Notes: generated by a model from the letters alone, not told the origin. DNA of 64,000 nt from Rhizobium esperanzae (GCF_002204185.1 NZ_MXPU01000009.1:124001-188000), one strand, 5' to 3'. Counted from the first letter of the stretch, positions 24,951 to 35,008 are shown. Numbers and translations: made by a program.

Positions 24951-26801
24951 ATGATCTACGATCCCACCAAGGCCAATCCGCTTTCCGGCAACCCGCTGAA
25001 GACACGCGACGATCTGGCCAAGGCCGTCATCGATCTCTTCAGGCCGCTGCTGCCCTATTTCTCCGAAGGCAGCGCCCGTGTGCGCCTTAGCGCTACCGGC
25101 GCGATTTTCGACCGGGCGGCGGCGGATCTCGAAGGATTTGCACGCCCTCTCTGGGGCATCGTTCCGCTCGCTGCGGGCGGCGGCCACTTCCCGCATTGGA
25201 ACCTCTATCGACGCGGACTGGCGAATGGGACCAATCCTGCGCACACCGAATATTGGGGCGATCTGGCCGACCGTAATCAGCGGCTGGTCGAGCTCGCCGC
25301 CGTCGGCTTTGCGCTGGCGCTGGTGCCCGAACACATCTGGGAACCGCTGAGCGATAGCGAGAAAAGAACCGTCGCCGCCTATCTTCTTGCCGCGCGCGAA
25401 CTGGAGTTCATCGACAACAACTGGAAATTCTTCCGCATCCTGATCGACCTCGGGCTGCAGCGCGTGGGTGTCGCTTTCGACATGGCGAAAACCGCCGCCT
25501 ATCTCGATGAACTGGAAGCTTTCGACATCGGCGAAGGATGGTATCGCGACGGCCCGGTGCGGCGGGTCGACCATTACATCCCCTTTGCCATGCATTTCTA
25601 TGGCCTGATCTACACGGTACTGGTGCGCGGCGACGAGGCGCGAAAGAACCGGTTCCGCAATCGCGCCGAGATCTTCGCCAGGGATATCCGCCACTGGTTC
25701 GGCCCTGATGGCGCAGCACTCGCCTTCGGCCGCAGCCAGACCTACCGCTTCGCGGCCGGCGGCTTCTGGGGCGCGCTCGCCTTCGCCGGAGTGGAAGCGC
25801 TGCCTTGGGCGGAGATCAAGGGCTATTATATGCGCCATATCCGCTGGTGGTCGGCGATGCCGATCGCCGATCGCGACGGCGTGCTCTCCATCGGCTACGG
25901 CTATCCGAACCTGCTGATGAGCGAGAGCTACAATTCGCCTGGCTCGCCCTATTGGGCGCTGAAATTCTTCCTGCCGCTCGCCCTTCCCCAGGATCATCCG
26001 TTCTGGACCGCCGAAGAGGCGCAGCAGCCGGATTTCCCCAAGCCGGTGGCGTTGAAGTCGGCCGGCATGGTCGCCATGCACACGCCGGGAAATGTGGTCG
26101 TGCTCTCTTCCGGCCAGCAGCACGACAAAATGCGCGGCGCAAACGAGAAATATTCGAAATTCGTCTATTCCACCCGCTACGCCTTCAACATCGAAGCCGA
26201 CGACCGGAATTTTTCGGCCGCGAGCTTCGACGGCATGCTCGGCCTATCCGATGATGGCGTCCATTTCCGTATGCGCGAAACTATGGAGGAGGCGCTGATC
26301 GCAGGCGACCGGCTCTATTCGCGCTGGCGTCCCTGGAACGACGTCAACATCGAAACCTGGCTACTTCCCGCCAATCCCTGGCATATCCGCATTCACCACA
26401 TCGCCACGCCGCGCGCGCTGAGCACCATCGAGGGTGGCTTTGCGATCGAACGCGCCGATTTCAACGCCGACCGATCCGAACAGGCAGAAGGCCGCGCCGT
26501 CTGGTACGGCCAGACAGACGTCAGCGCCATTGTCGACCTCTCGCTTCATCCGAGAACCGGCCATGCGATGAGCCCGATCCCGAACACCAACCTCATCCAC
26601 GCCAAGACCCTGCTGCCGCAACTGCGCGGCGAAATCGGCCCGGGAACCACCCTGCTGGTCACCGCGGTACTGGCTCTGCCGGTTCAGGAGAATTGGGTAC
26701 AGGCGCTGGAGAACCCGCCGGCCGGCCCGGATCTTGATGAGTTGGAGCGATACTTTCGCGAGAAGGGCGTTCCGGTGCCGGCATTCGCTCTGCAGCAGTA
26801 G
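24951..26801 (+). CDS. DUF2264 domain-containing protein
   Basis: This 616-residue protein has no signal peptide. The N-terminal two-thirds (about 5-370) match the DUF2264 helical-barrel pattern: 'NPLKTRDDLAKAVIDLFRPL', 'GHFPHWNLYRRGLANGTNPA', 'FIDNNWKFFRILIDLGL' and 'WYRDGPVRRVDHYIPFAMHFYG'. A beta-rich C-terminal part follows. The fold resembles (alpha/alpha)6 enzymes such as heparinase-type lyases and GH88, so an enzymatic role on the same oligosaccharide is plausible. No activity is established to my knowledge. It sits behind a hairpin, at the end of the uronate operon. Confidence 0.78.
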   Translation: MIYDPTKANPLSGNPLKTRDDLAKAVIDLFRPLLPYFSEGSARVRLSATGAIFDRAAADLEGFARPLWGIVPLAAGGGHFPHWNLYRRGLANGTNPAHTEYWGDLADRNQRLVELAAVGFALALVPEHIWEPLSDSEKRTVAAYLLAARELEFIDNNWKFFRILIDLGLQRVGVAFDMAKTAAYLDELEAFDIGEGWYRDGPVRRVDHYIPFAMHFYGLIYTVLVRGDEARKNRFRNRAEIFARDIRHWFGPDGAALAFGRSQTYRFAAGGFWGALAFAGVEALPWAEIKGYYMRHIRWWSAMPIADRDGVLSIGYGYPNLLMSESYNSPGSPYWALKFFLPLALPQDHPFWTAEEAQQPDFPKPVALKSAGMVAMHTPGNVVVLSSGQQHDKMRGANEKYSKFVYSTRYAFNIEADDRNFSAASFDGMLGLSDDGVHFRMRETMEEALIAGDRLYSRWRPWNDVNIETWLLPANPWHIRIHHIATPRALSTIEGGFAIERADFNADRSEQAEGRAVWYGQTDVSAIVDLSLHPRTGHAMSPIPNTNLIHAKTLLPQLRGEIGPGTTLLVTAVLALPVQENWVQALENPPAGPDLDELERYFREKGVPVPAFALQQ

Positions 26802-26944
26802 CTTCAAAGCCTACCTCCGCCGTCTCGCACTGCGGGCCTGAGGCTGTCACGCGGCAGGTTGGTTTGCGGTTGACCAAGTTGCAATTCGAAGCCTATCATG
26901 GCTCAAGATATCCGCAGGCCGCTGTGGCGCCGGCTCGATAATAA

Positions 26945-27210
<266 letters not shown>

Positions 27211-27211
<1 letters not shown>

Positions 27212-27633
27212 TGACCTTTGTCCTTGACGCCTCAATCGCCGCAGCGTGGTTTCTCCCTGATGAGCAGCACGATGCGGCCGACCGGCTTATGTCCGATCTC
27301 CACACGATGGTTGGATTAGTACCGACCTTGTTCTGGTTCGAAACCCGTAATCTATTTCTGATGGCGGAGCGACGTGGACGGCTGCGATCCGGCGAAGCGG
27401 TGCTGCTGATGACGCAATTGCGGGGCCTGTCCTTGGAAGACGCCGGATCAGGAGGAGACGGAATGATACTTTATCTGGCAAACCGCTATGCACTCACGGC
27501 ATATGACGCGAGTTATGTCGCCCTTGCGAAAGCGGATGGCCTGCCTCTGGCCACAGCCGATCGAAAGATGGCGGACGCGGCGCGCAACGAAGGCATCACC
27601 ATACTCGGGCCACTCGGACGCCGTGAGGTCTAA
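27211..27633 (+). CDS. PIN-domain ribonuclease toxin, VapC family
   Basis: This 140-residue protein has the PIN acidic residues: Asp6 ('FVLDASIAAAWF'), Glu in 'FWFETRNLF', Asp in 'TAYDASYVALAK' and Asp in 'PLATADRKM'. They form the Mg-dependent RNase site. Homologues cleave tRNA or rRNA. It is coupled to the Phd-type antitoxin. Its stop overlaps the convergent HIT gene by four bases. Confidence 0.9.
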
Positions 27634-28139
27634 TAACGATTAGTCCCCTCTGCGTGATATGCTTCAGCGATCCGCCGGGCCATCTCTACCATCTCATCGT
27701 CCGGTATCTGCAGAACGCCATGCTCTGCCATCAACGCGTGGTATTGCTGCTTCTCAAGAGGCACGCCTGCAGGCAAAGGAACGACATGAAAATGTAAGTG
27801 GCTGTTGGCCTGCTGGCTACCGAGCGAAAGCACGTAAATTCGCTCGGCGTCGAAGACGCTTTTCAGCGCCCGAGACAAAAGGTGCACATTCTCCTGCAGT
27901 CGAAGATACTCATCTGTCGACATGTCTTGCGCCAAATCCTCCCGATGCTCCCTCGGGCACACAAGGCAATAACCGGGCAGTGTCGGATATTTGCTCAGGA
28001 AGATAATCGTCTCATCGTCTTCAAAAATACGATGATGAAAACAAGCCGGATCATTCTCGATCAAGCCGCAGATAAAGCATGGCCTCGTCGCAGTGTCGCG
28101 CACATAGGCCTTGAGATCGAAGGGTTGGCGATCGATCAT
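27630..28139 (-). CDS. HIT-family protein (histidine triad nucleotide hydrolase/transferase)
   Basis: This 169-residue protein has a Cys pair 'RPCFICGLIEND' near the N-terminus (possibly metal-binding) and the HIT motif 'NSHLHFHVVPL' (HxHxH). Members hydrolyse nucleoside phosphoramidates or dinucleoside polyphosphates. ATG 28139 is preceded by GGTGGAGG, so the 16 upstream in-frame codons are not used. It lies downstream of, and on the same strand as, the PAS kinase and overlaps vapC tail to tail. Confidence 0.85.
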   Translation of the reverse strand: MIDRQPFDLKAYVRDTATRPCFICGLIENDPACFHHRIFEDDETIIFLSKYPTLPGYCLVCPREHREDLAQDMSTDEYLRLQENVHLLSRALKSVFDAERIYVLSLGSQQANSHLHFHVVPLPAGVPLEKQQYHALMAEHGVLQIPDDEMVEMARRIAEAYHAEGTNRY

Positions 28140-28226
28140 TTTGAACCTCCACCTCCCAGCGGCGAGCGCGCTCAACAATGCGACCAACAGCGAAGGCAGC
28201 CACCGCTCGGAGAAGATGCCGCCTGC

Positions 28227-30617
28227 CTATCCGGCAGCGACACGCAACTGGTCTGGCAGCTCCGCGCCGATCGGAATCCGAAGCGTAAACGTCGTACCGC
28301 TTCCGCGGCGGCTCGTCACCTCAATCGTGCCTCCGTGAAGCTCGATAATCTGCTTGACGAGATTAAGGCCGATGCCAGTGCCGGCAATGCCTGTTGAACT
28401 TCTGGCGCGGAAATAACGCTGGAACATCTTCGGGAGGTCATCAGCGTCAATGCCGATACCCTCGTCGCGCACCGTGATGCAGACGCTTGTCCCGTCCTGC
28501 CATCCAGTCACGTGGACGTTCGGGGCATCAGGCGCGTATTTCACGGCGTTCGAGAAGAGATTGCTGAAGACCTGGTCGAGCGCAGGATGATCGCCGAAGA
28601 TCGTCGGGGGAAGCCGGTCGAGGTCGAGTAAAAAGCGATGCGACCGGCGGATGCTTTCCTGGCGCGCGCTGCAGATTCCGATGATCTCGGCAATCGAGCA
28701 CGGCTTGTGCACGATGGTGATCCGGCCATGATCCAGCCGCCCGGCGGCAAGAATGCTTTCCATCAGTTCAAGCATGCGCGAAACCGAACTTCGTATCTGA
28801 TCGGCTTTTTCGCAAAGAAACTCCGGCGTCGCTGCCTCTTTGCGCCGAATGAGCCGTTGCGCCGCGCCGTCGATTACCGCAAGCGGGGTGCGGAATTCAT
28901 GTGATGCCATCGAGACGAACTGCCGCTGCAACTCGTTGATCTGCTTTTCCTGTTCGAGCATCCGTTCGAGCTCTTCTGTCTGCCGCGCCAGTTCGACCGT
29001 GCGGGAGCGCACCATCTCTTCAAGCGTGTCACGGTGCTGCAGCAATGCCTTTTCGGCGCGCTTGGCCTCGGTGACGTCGACGACAGCCATCAGCGATGCC
29101 GCCTTGCCCTTGTAGTTCAAGCAGGTGGAATAGACGGTGACCTCGATGGCCGTGCCATCTCCCTTGAGATGCCTGGAAGAGCGGGACGAAGCAGTATCCT
29201 CGACATCGAAATCGACGGCCTGCGGCGGATTGGTTTCCTGCGCCTCGACGTCGGATAGTCGCATCGTCAGGAATTGCTCCAGACGATAACCGTAGTGATC
29301 GATGGCGGCTTGGTTTACATGGAGAAATCTCAACGTTTCATGATCGTAAACCCACATCGGCATCGGGTTGCCTTCGAACAGCAGCCTGAACGACGCCTCC
29401 TGCATCTTGAGGTCGGTAATGTCGACACGTATGCCGACGCTACCGCCTTCGGAGATCTGGCGTTCTTCGATCCGTATCCAGCGGTTTCCGGGTAGGCGCT
29501 GCTCATGTTTGCTGGTGGGTTTCGCATGATGGGCCAGCCTCTCCGCCAGCCATTCCTCTTCGCGCCCGACCGCTTCCGGATATTGGCCGCGTTCGAGGCC
29601 AGCACGCAGGCGGTCTTCGAAGCGCATGCCTTTCACGAGCATATCGCCACTTTCGGCGTAAAGCTGCTCATATCTCTGGTTCCACAGGACGAAGCGGTCT
29701 TCCTCGTCGAACAAGACGAGACCTTCCGGGACGACTTCGAAAGCCGCCAGAAGACGCGCGTGCGCCGCGCGCGCCTCCTGCTCGGCGCGTTCTGCCTGGA
29801 CATGCGCCTTCGCAAGGGCCTTTTCGGCCTGCCAGGCCTGCGTGATATCCTCGTGGGTCGATACCCAGCCGCCGTCCGACGTACGCTGATGATAGCCGCG
29901 GATGATCTGGCCCGACTTGAGTTCTTTGATCCACTCCCGAGGCGTATCGCCCCTATTGGTCGCTTCGGCCCAGGCGAGATATTCCGAGTTCGAGGTGGCG
30001 GGAACGGCGCCGACCCTTTGTCTCAGGTTGAGGATGTCTTCGAGTGACTGTCCCGGATGGATGACGGAGGGATCAAGTCCGTAGACCTCGGCATAACGAT
30101 CATTTGAAAGCAGCAGCCGACCGGCCTCGTCGAACAGGCAGACGCCTTGTCCCATGCTGGCAAGCGCCGTATCGAGTTGCTCGTTGCGCCGCTGCAGGCG
30201 CGCGTGGACTGCGCCGAGCTCGATATGTCGCTTAATGCGGGCGACGAGCTCGGCGGCGGAGACAAGGTTGGAAACGCAATCCACCGCACCCGCGGCAAGC
30301 CCTTCGATCCGGCTCTCCTCGTCCTCCGGCGAGACCAGGATCATTATCGGAATATCACGCGTTACGGGGTTTGCTTTGAGACGCCGGCAGTCTTCGAGAC
30401 CATCTTCCTCCCGCGACAGGGCGTCCAGCAGAATAAGCTCCGGCTGCGGTCGCTTGGCGGCCCATTCGTGAAGCTCAGCTCGGTCGCAGTGAAGGCGCAG
30501 CACGATACCATGTCGCTCAAGGTCATCGCCGACACCATGCGGGCATTCTAACGTGCCATCCATAGCAAAGATTGTGTGCAGTTCGCCGGACACGACCGTT
30601 CCCCCGTTCATCCACAT
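28227..30617 (-). CDS. PAS-domain sensor histidine kinase with degenerate N-terminal receiver
   Basis: This 796-residue soluble kinase has a receiver-like domain (about 12-135), three PAS domains (about 140-260, 285-400 and 405-520) and a coiled coil. The HisKA H-box is 'SMASHEFRTPLAVI', and the HATPase motifs are 'NLFSNAVKYAP', 'VRDEGIGID' and 'GTGIGLNLVKQI'. Asp65 is present in the receiver ('ILLDALSREEDG'), but the acidic pair is reduced to 'MDG' and the conserved Lys is replaced by Asn117 ('VDCVSNLV'), so phosphorelay through it is doubtful. No membrane segments are seen. It flanks the small-protein stress cluster. Confidence 0.88.
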   Translation of the reverse strand: MWMNGGTVVSGELHTIFAMDGTLECPHGVGDDLERHGIVLRLHCDRAELHEWAAKRPQPELILLDALSREEDGLEDCRRLKANPVTRDIPIMILVSPEDEESRIEGLAAGAVDCVSNLVSAAELVARIKRHIELGAVHARLQRRNEQLDTALASMGQGVCLFDEAGRLLLSNDRYAEVYGLDPSVIHPGQSLEDILNLRQRVGAVPATSNSEYLAWAEATNRGDTPREWIKELKSGQIIRGYHQRTSDGGWVSTHEDITQAWQAEKALAKAHVQAERAEQEARAAHARLLAAFEVVPEGLVLFDEEDRFVLWNQRYEQLYAESGDMLVKGMRFEDRLRAGLERGQYPEAVGREEEWLAERLAHHAKPTSKHEQRLPGNRWIRIEERQISEGGSVGIRVDITDLKMQEASFRLLFEGNPMPMWVYDHETLRFLHVNQAAIDHYGYRLEQFLTMRLSDVEAQETNPPQAVDFDVEDTASSRSSRHLKGDGTAIEVTVYSTCLNYKGKAASLMAVVDVTEAKRAEKALLQHRDTLEEMVRSRTVELARQTEELERMLEQEKQINELQRQFVSMASHEFRTPLAVIDGAAQRLIRRKEAATPEFLCEKADQIRSSVSRMLELMESILAAGRLDHGRITIVHKPCSIAEIIGICSARQESIRRSHRFLLDLDRLPPTIFGDHPALDQVFSNLFSNAVKYAPDAPNVHVTGWQDGTSVCITVRDEGIGIDADDLPKMFQRYFRARSSTGIAGTGIGLNLVKQIIELHGGTIEVTSRRGSGTTFTLRIPIGAELPDQLRVAAG

Positions 30618-30792
30618 CGACGCGACTATAAGTCGTACGGGTTAACACGCCCCTTATCTCAGGTCGGCATCAGGGTGCTCCGCGTTCCATGGTTGAAGAA
30701 TGGTTGCAGGCGATGCGGAAAAATATCAGGTGATGCATGAGGACGCGCGGCAGGACATTCTTCGAGATTTCGCTGGCGCCGCCCGAACAGAC

Positions 30793-31212
30793 CTAGCGTT
30801 CGTTCCGGATGTTGTGCAGGAGATCCAGACCGCGCTGGTATTTTTCGGTTTTCTTGCCGGCTTGTTCGGCTTGTCGGAGATTGTCTTCAAGGTCGGCCTG
30901 TTTGACTGACAGGGCCAGCGGATTCGCTGTGGCGCGTCTGACGAATTCGTCATCAGACTCCTCGGGCCGCCGCGTCAATGCATCCACCGCGGAGATGATC
31001 GCCGACGGGAAGCCTTCCTCCCTTAATCTGTCGAGCGTCCAGCCACTGCCTTTTTCAGCGACGTCGTGAAGATAGGCGACCGTTCGCGCCTCATCGCCCG
31101 ACACGAGAAGCGCGACCCGCTGGCAATGCTCGAAGAATGGCCGGCCGGTCTTGTCCACCTGCCCTTCATGCGCCTCTAAGGCGATTTGCATGGCATGGTC
31201 GAGATGCTGCAT
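30793..31212 (-). CDS. HD-domain phosphohydrolase, small RelA/SpoT-hydrolase-like
   Basis: This 139-residue protein has the HD metal-binding pattern: 'ALEAHEGQVDKTGRPFFEHCQRVA' then 'AYLHDVAEKGSGWTLDRLREEGFP' and 'SVKQADLEDNLRQA'. The arrangement matches single-domain (p)ppGpp hydrolase-like proteins (MESH/SAH group), though activity on other nucleotides is possible. It starts five bases after the DUF2934 gene stop, so it is co-transcribed with it, and no separate ribosome site is evident. Confidence 0.8.
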   Translation of the reverse strand: MQHLDHAMQIALEAHEGQVDKTGRPFFEHCQRVALLVSGDEARTVAYLHDVAEKGSGWTLDRLREEGFPSAIISAVDALTRRPEESDDEFVRRATANPLALSVKQADLEDNLRQAEQAGKKTEKYQRGLDLLHNIRNER

Positions 31213-31217
31213 GGCGG

Positions 31218-31544
31218 TTACGGTCCTTCGGTCCTTCTGATTTTTCGCCTGGAAGGCTTCTCCCCCGTTGTTATCTCGATATCGGGCGTCGTCACGCCGC
31301 CAACTTGACCAAGGTCGGCTCCCGGCGGGTCGAGGTCACCGCTTTCCCCGGCTCCTTGAAGCAAGGCCGCATCATCTCTGTCGTCTTGATCAAGCAGGTC
31401 TTGCAGCGTCTCATTCTCGTCTTCGCCAGCCAGCTCGTCGCAAGCTTGCATCCAATGACGCAGGTCCGCACCTTCAGGGCGGCCCTCGGCTTCCCAGATT
31501 TCGTAGGCGCGCCGCCGTATCTGCTCGTGTTTGTCTATGGCCAT
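31218..31544 (-). CDS. DUF2934 small stress-associated protein
   Basis: This 108-residue protein begins with the DUF2934 signature 'IRRRAYEIWEAEGRPEGADLRHWMQA' (split here as IRRRAYEIWEAEGRP + EGADLRHW). An acidic low-complexity middle and a basic C-terminal tail follow. DUF2934 proteins are common in rhizobia next to stress genes; no biochemical role is known. Its start codon lies inside the decayed frame of the upstream DUF326 remnant, suggesting the two became fused by a deletion. Confidence 0.82.
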   Translation of the reverse strand: MAIDKHEQIRRRAYEIWEAEGRPEGADLRHWMQACDELAGEDENETLQDLLDQDDRDDAALLQGAGESGDLDPPGADLGQVGGVTTPDIEITTGEKPSRRKIRRTEGP

Positions 31545-31557
31545 GATCTTCTCCAGT

Positions 31558-31710
31558 TTCGACGCAGGCGATCATCAACCTGAAATGCGCGGGTTCAGTA
31601 CGTTTTCTACCTGCATCGAGGCAGTGGTTCATGGCCGTGCGAAGACAAGCGCCGTAGCAACGCAGGCAATTGTCGATGCATTGCTGCATTGCCGGATTGA
31701 TCTCACGCAT
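31558..31710 (-). pseudogene. Truncated four-helix copper-binding (DUF326) protein remnant
   Basis: The frame encodes about 50 residues matching the N-terminus of DUF326/Csp-like cysteine-rich proteins ('MQQCIDNCLRCYGACLRTAM' and 'EPAHFRLMIAC'). It then switches abruptly to unrelated residues that run through the DUF2934 start to 31474. Intact family members continue with several more Cys-rich helices (about 110 residues in total). The missing two-thirds and the junction exactly at the DUF2934 leader point to a deletion. The short product might still be made. Confidence 0.65.
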
Positions 31711-31767
31711 TCTCCTGCTTCGGAGCGTTCGAACACATCGTGCGAGAACGAGCCAAGCGGCTGCCTT

Positions 31768-32124
31768 TCAAGGCGAGTTGATGGTGGGAAGAAAATCTTC
31801 CACCTGCTTGCGCTCATTCTCTGAAAGCGTTTCCACCCGCTCTTTCCAGAAGCGTTCGGCCTCCGGCGGATCCTTCTCCCATTGGCGAACTTTCGTAATG
31901 TTGTCGTCGATCTTGGACCGGCGGCGCCCACCCAGGCTCAGATACTCCTTCGCCAGTTTCAGGCTTGGAGTCTCAGTGCCCCCATCGCGATCCAACGTCG
32001 AACGCGCGTTGCGTCGGGCGGCTTCCAATGCTGCCTGGCGATCGGCCTCGGCTTGCCGCGTATCGAAGGAGCGCGCATCGTCGGTTCCGCTCTCGGGTGA
32101 CATGTTGATTGGGGAAATGGTCAT
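31768..32124 (-). CDS. Small conserved-looking hypothetical protein
   Basis: This 118-residue, highly charged, soluble protein has no recognised domain. An acidic/polar N-terminus with an Ala/Arg-rich helix ('AEADRQAALEAARRNAR') is followed by 'DDNITKVRQWEKDPPEAERFWKERV'. An alternative Met lies at 32103. An EcfG-like promoter match (32153-32177) lies just upstream, which supports a real, stress-induced gene. Function unknown. Confidence 0.65.
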   Translation of the reverse strand: MTISPINMSPESGTDDARSFDTRQAEADRQAALEAARRNARSTLDRDGGTETPSLKLAKEYLSLGGRRRSKIDDNITKVRQWEKDPPEAERFWKERVETLSENERKQVEDFLPTINSP

Positions 32125-32152
32125 GGATCACCTTTCGATGCTGTGATCCAAT

Positions 32153-32177
32153 AACCACCACCAGCCGCGAGAGTTCC
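32153..32177 (-). promoter_or_regulatory. Second EcfG-type promoter match
   Basis: On the minus strand GGAAC (32177-32173) is separated by 16 bases from GGTT (32156-32153). This is one mismatch from the EcfG/RpoE4 consensus GGAAC-N16/17-CGTT. It lies about 30 bp before the 118-residue gene start. Confidence 0.45.
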
Positions 32178-32229
32178 ATGCAGGCAATTGATTCGAGCGG
32201 GCGTTCGAGCCAAACCGTTCTGCTGGCAA

Positions 32230-32511
32230 TCAGTGAACGGCCATGCTCACCATGCGATAGGGGTGCACTGCCTCGAATTGCGAGATCGCCTGGAGCAACA
32301 CGCGCTCGGCATTCTCGGGATCGTCCCGGGCGAGTTCGTCGGCATTGACGCGAATTGCTTCGGCCATGTTGTTTGAGAGCAGGGCGAAGTGCGTATTGCC
32401 CTCGACAAGAGCCTCACGCGCCGTATCCTCGAGCGTGCGCGCGATATCGACGAAGATCTCCTCGCGTTCCTCGATACTGAGGTCTTTGATTATATTGGTC
32501 TTCTCTTCCAT
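32230..32511 (-). CDS. Small helical hypothetical protein
   Basis: This acidic protein of 93 residues is predicted to be almost wholly helical ('LSIEEREEIFVDIARTLEDT', 'FALLSNNMAEAIRVNADELA'). AGGAG lies eight bases before ATG 32511; the frame is open to 32589 but without a ribosome site. An exact EcfG-type promoter match is present about 150 bp upstream (32659-32683). No family recognised; probably a stress-induced small protein. Confidence 0.7.
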   Translation of the reverse strand: MEEKTNIIKDLSIEEREEIFVDIARTLEDTAREALVEGNTHFALLSNNMAEAIRVNADELARDDPENAERVLLQAISQFEAVHPYRMVSMAVH

Positions 32512-32658
32512 GTCACTCACTCCTAAAGACGTGCGACGGTGATCGAGCTCATCGAGCCTCGATCGCCCGAGAGCTAGGAACGCCGACATCCGGATTCAAG
32601 CCATGTGCAGTTTGAACTCGCCTTCGAGACGAGGGGGACGACCATCGTCATTATGTCG

Positions 32659-32683
32659 AACGCAGGAGCGGGCCTTCTGTTCC
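32659..32683 (-). promoter_or_regulatory. EcfG (general stress sigma factor)-type promoter
   Basis: Read on the minus strand, GGAAC (32683-32679), 16 bases, CGTT (32662-32659). This is an exact match to the alphaproteobacterial general stress response consensus GGAAC-N16/17-CGTT. It points toward the small-protein cluster at 32511-30793 and lies back to back with the groESL control region. Confidence 0.65.
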
Positions 32684-32694
32684 CGGGCGAGTTG

Positions 32695-32721
32695 CTAGCA
32701 GTCGCTCACAGAGAGTGCCAA
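32695..32721 (+). promoter_or_regulatory. CIRCE-like HrcA operator upstream of groES
   Basis: CTAGCAGTC (32695-32703), nine bases, GAGTGCCAA (32713-32721). The CIRCE consensus is TTAGCACTC-N9-GAGTGCTAA; there are two mismatches left and one right, with the exact nine-base spacer. It lies about 140 bp before groES. Confidence 0.65.
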
Positions 32722-32737
32722 TTTTTCTCCTGCGCCT

Positions 32738-32766
32738 CTTGAAATCGAAAAACGCTCGAACCAGAT
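32738..32766 (+). promoter_or_regulatory. Candidate RpoH (heat-shock sigma) promoter of groESL
   Basis: CTTGAA (32738-32743), 17 bases, CCAGAT (32761-32766). The -35 agrees with the alphaproteobacterial RpoH consensus; the -10 is a looser fit. It is about 98 bp upstream of the groES start codon and downstream of the CIRCE-like repeat. Confidence 0.5.
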
Positions 32767-32863
32767 CATTCGCGCAGGCGCGCGACTTGCACCCGGCCGG
32801 ATCTCGTCAATCCGGTTCAGCCAGCGCCAACAACGTTGTCATTGTTTGTCTATGGAGGAAGAC

Positions 32864-33178
32864 ATGTCGTTCCGACCTCTTCATGACCGCATTCTCGTCC
32901 GCCGCGTCGATTCCGAAGAAAAGACCAAGGGCGGCATCATCATTCCCGACACCGCCAAGGAAAAGCCGCAGGAAGGCGAGGTCATTGCCGTCGGCCCCGG
33001 TGCCCGCAACGATGCCGGCCAGATCCAGGCGCTCGACGTCAAGGTCGGCGATCGCATCTTGTTCGGCAAGTGGTCCGGCACGGAGATCAAGATCAACGGG
33101 GAGGACCTGCTGATCATGAAGGAAAGCGACGTGATGGGTATCATCGAAGCTCAGAGCGAGCGGAGAGAGGCCGCCTGA
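32864..33178 (+). CDS. groES: Co-chaperonin GroES (Cpn10)
   Basis: This 104-residue protein has the normal GroES length. It has the N-terminal strand '[20 protein letters not shown]', the mobile loop '[19 protein letters not shown]' and the C-terminal '[15 protein letters not shown]'. It forms the heptameric lid of GroEL. ATG 32864 is chosen because GGAGGAAG lies just ahead. It precedes groEL by 150 bases with no terminator between, so the operon is bicistronic. Rhizobia carry several groESL copies; this one seems to be an accessory copy. Confidence 0.97.
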   Translation: MSFRPLHDRILVRRVDSEEKTKGGIIIPDTAKEKPQEGEVIAVGPGARNDAGQIQALDVKVGDRILFGKWSGTEIKINGEDLLIMKESDVMGIIEAQSERREAA

Positions 33179-33316
33179 GGACATCAAGTCGGAAGTCAAC
33201 GCTAAAGCGCGTTGCGATCTCTGAGATTCGCTCCTCGCGCTTTGGATCTTAATTTCTACGCATGTCGTTCTCGCAAAACCGCTGTACACTTGGCGACATG
33301 CGCTAGCTGCCGATGA

Positions 33317-34957
<1,641 letters not shown>

Positions 34958-34969
34958 GACAGGGTCGCA

Positions 34970-35000
34970 GGCTCGCCTGGGCACTCCGGGCGGGCCTTTT
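34970..35000 (+). terminator. Intrinsic terminator after groEL
   Basis: GGCTCGCCTGG (34970-34980) pairs with CCGGGCGGGCC (34986-34996) through 11 pairs, two of them G-U, around a GCACT loop. TTTT follows. It lies 12 bases after the groEL stop. Confidence 0.8.
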
Positions 35001-35008
35001 CCGAGGGA

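Noticed and set aside
30700..30909. Plus-strand frame of 69 codons overlapping the HD gene
   Set aside because: It overlaps the 3' end of a gene with conserved HD residues and has no motif.
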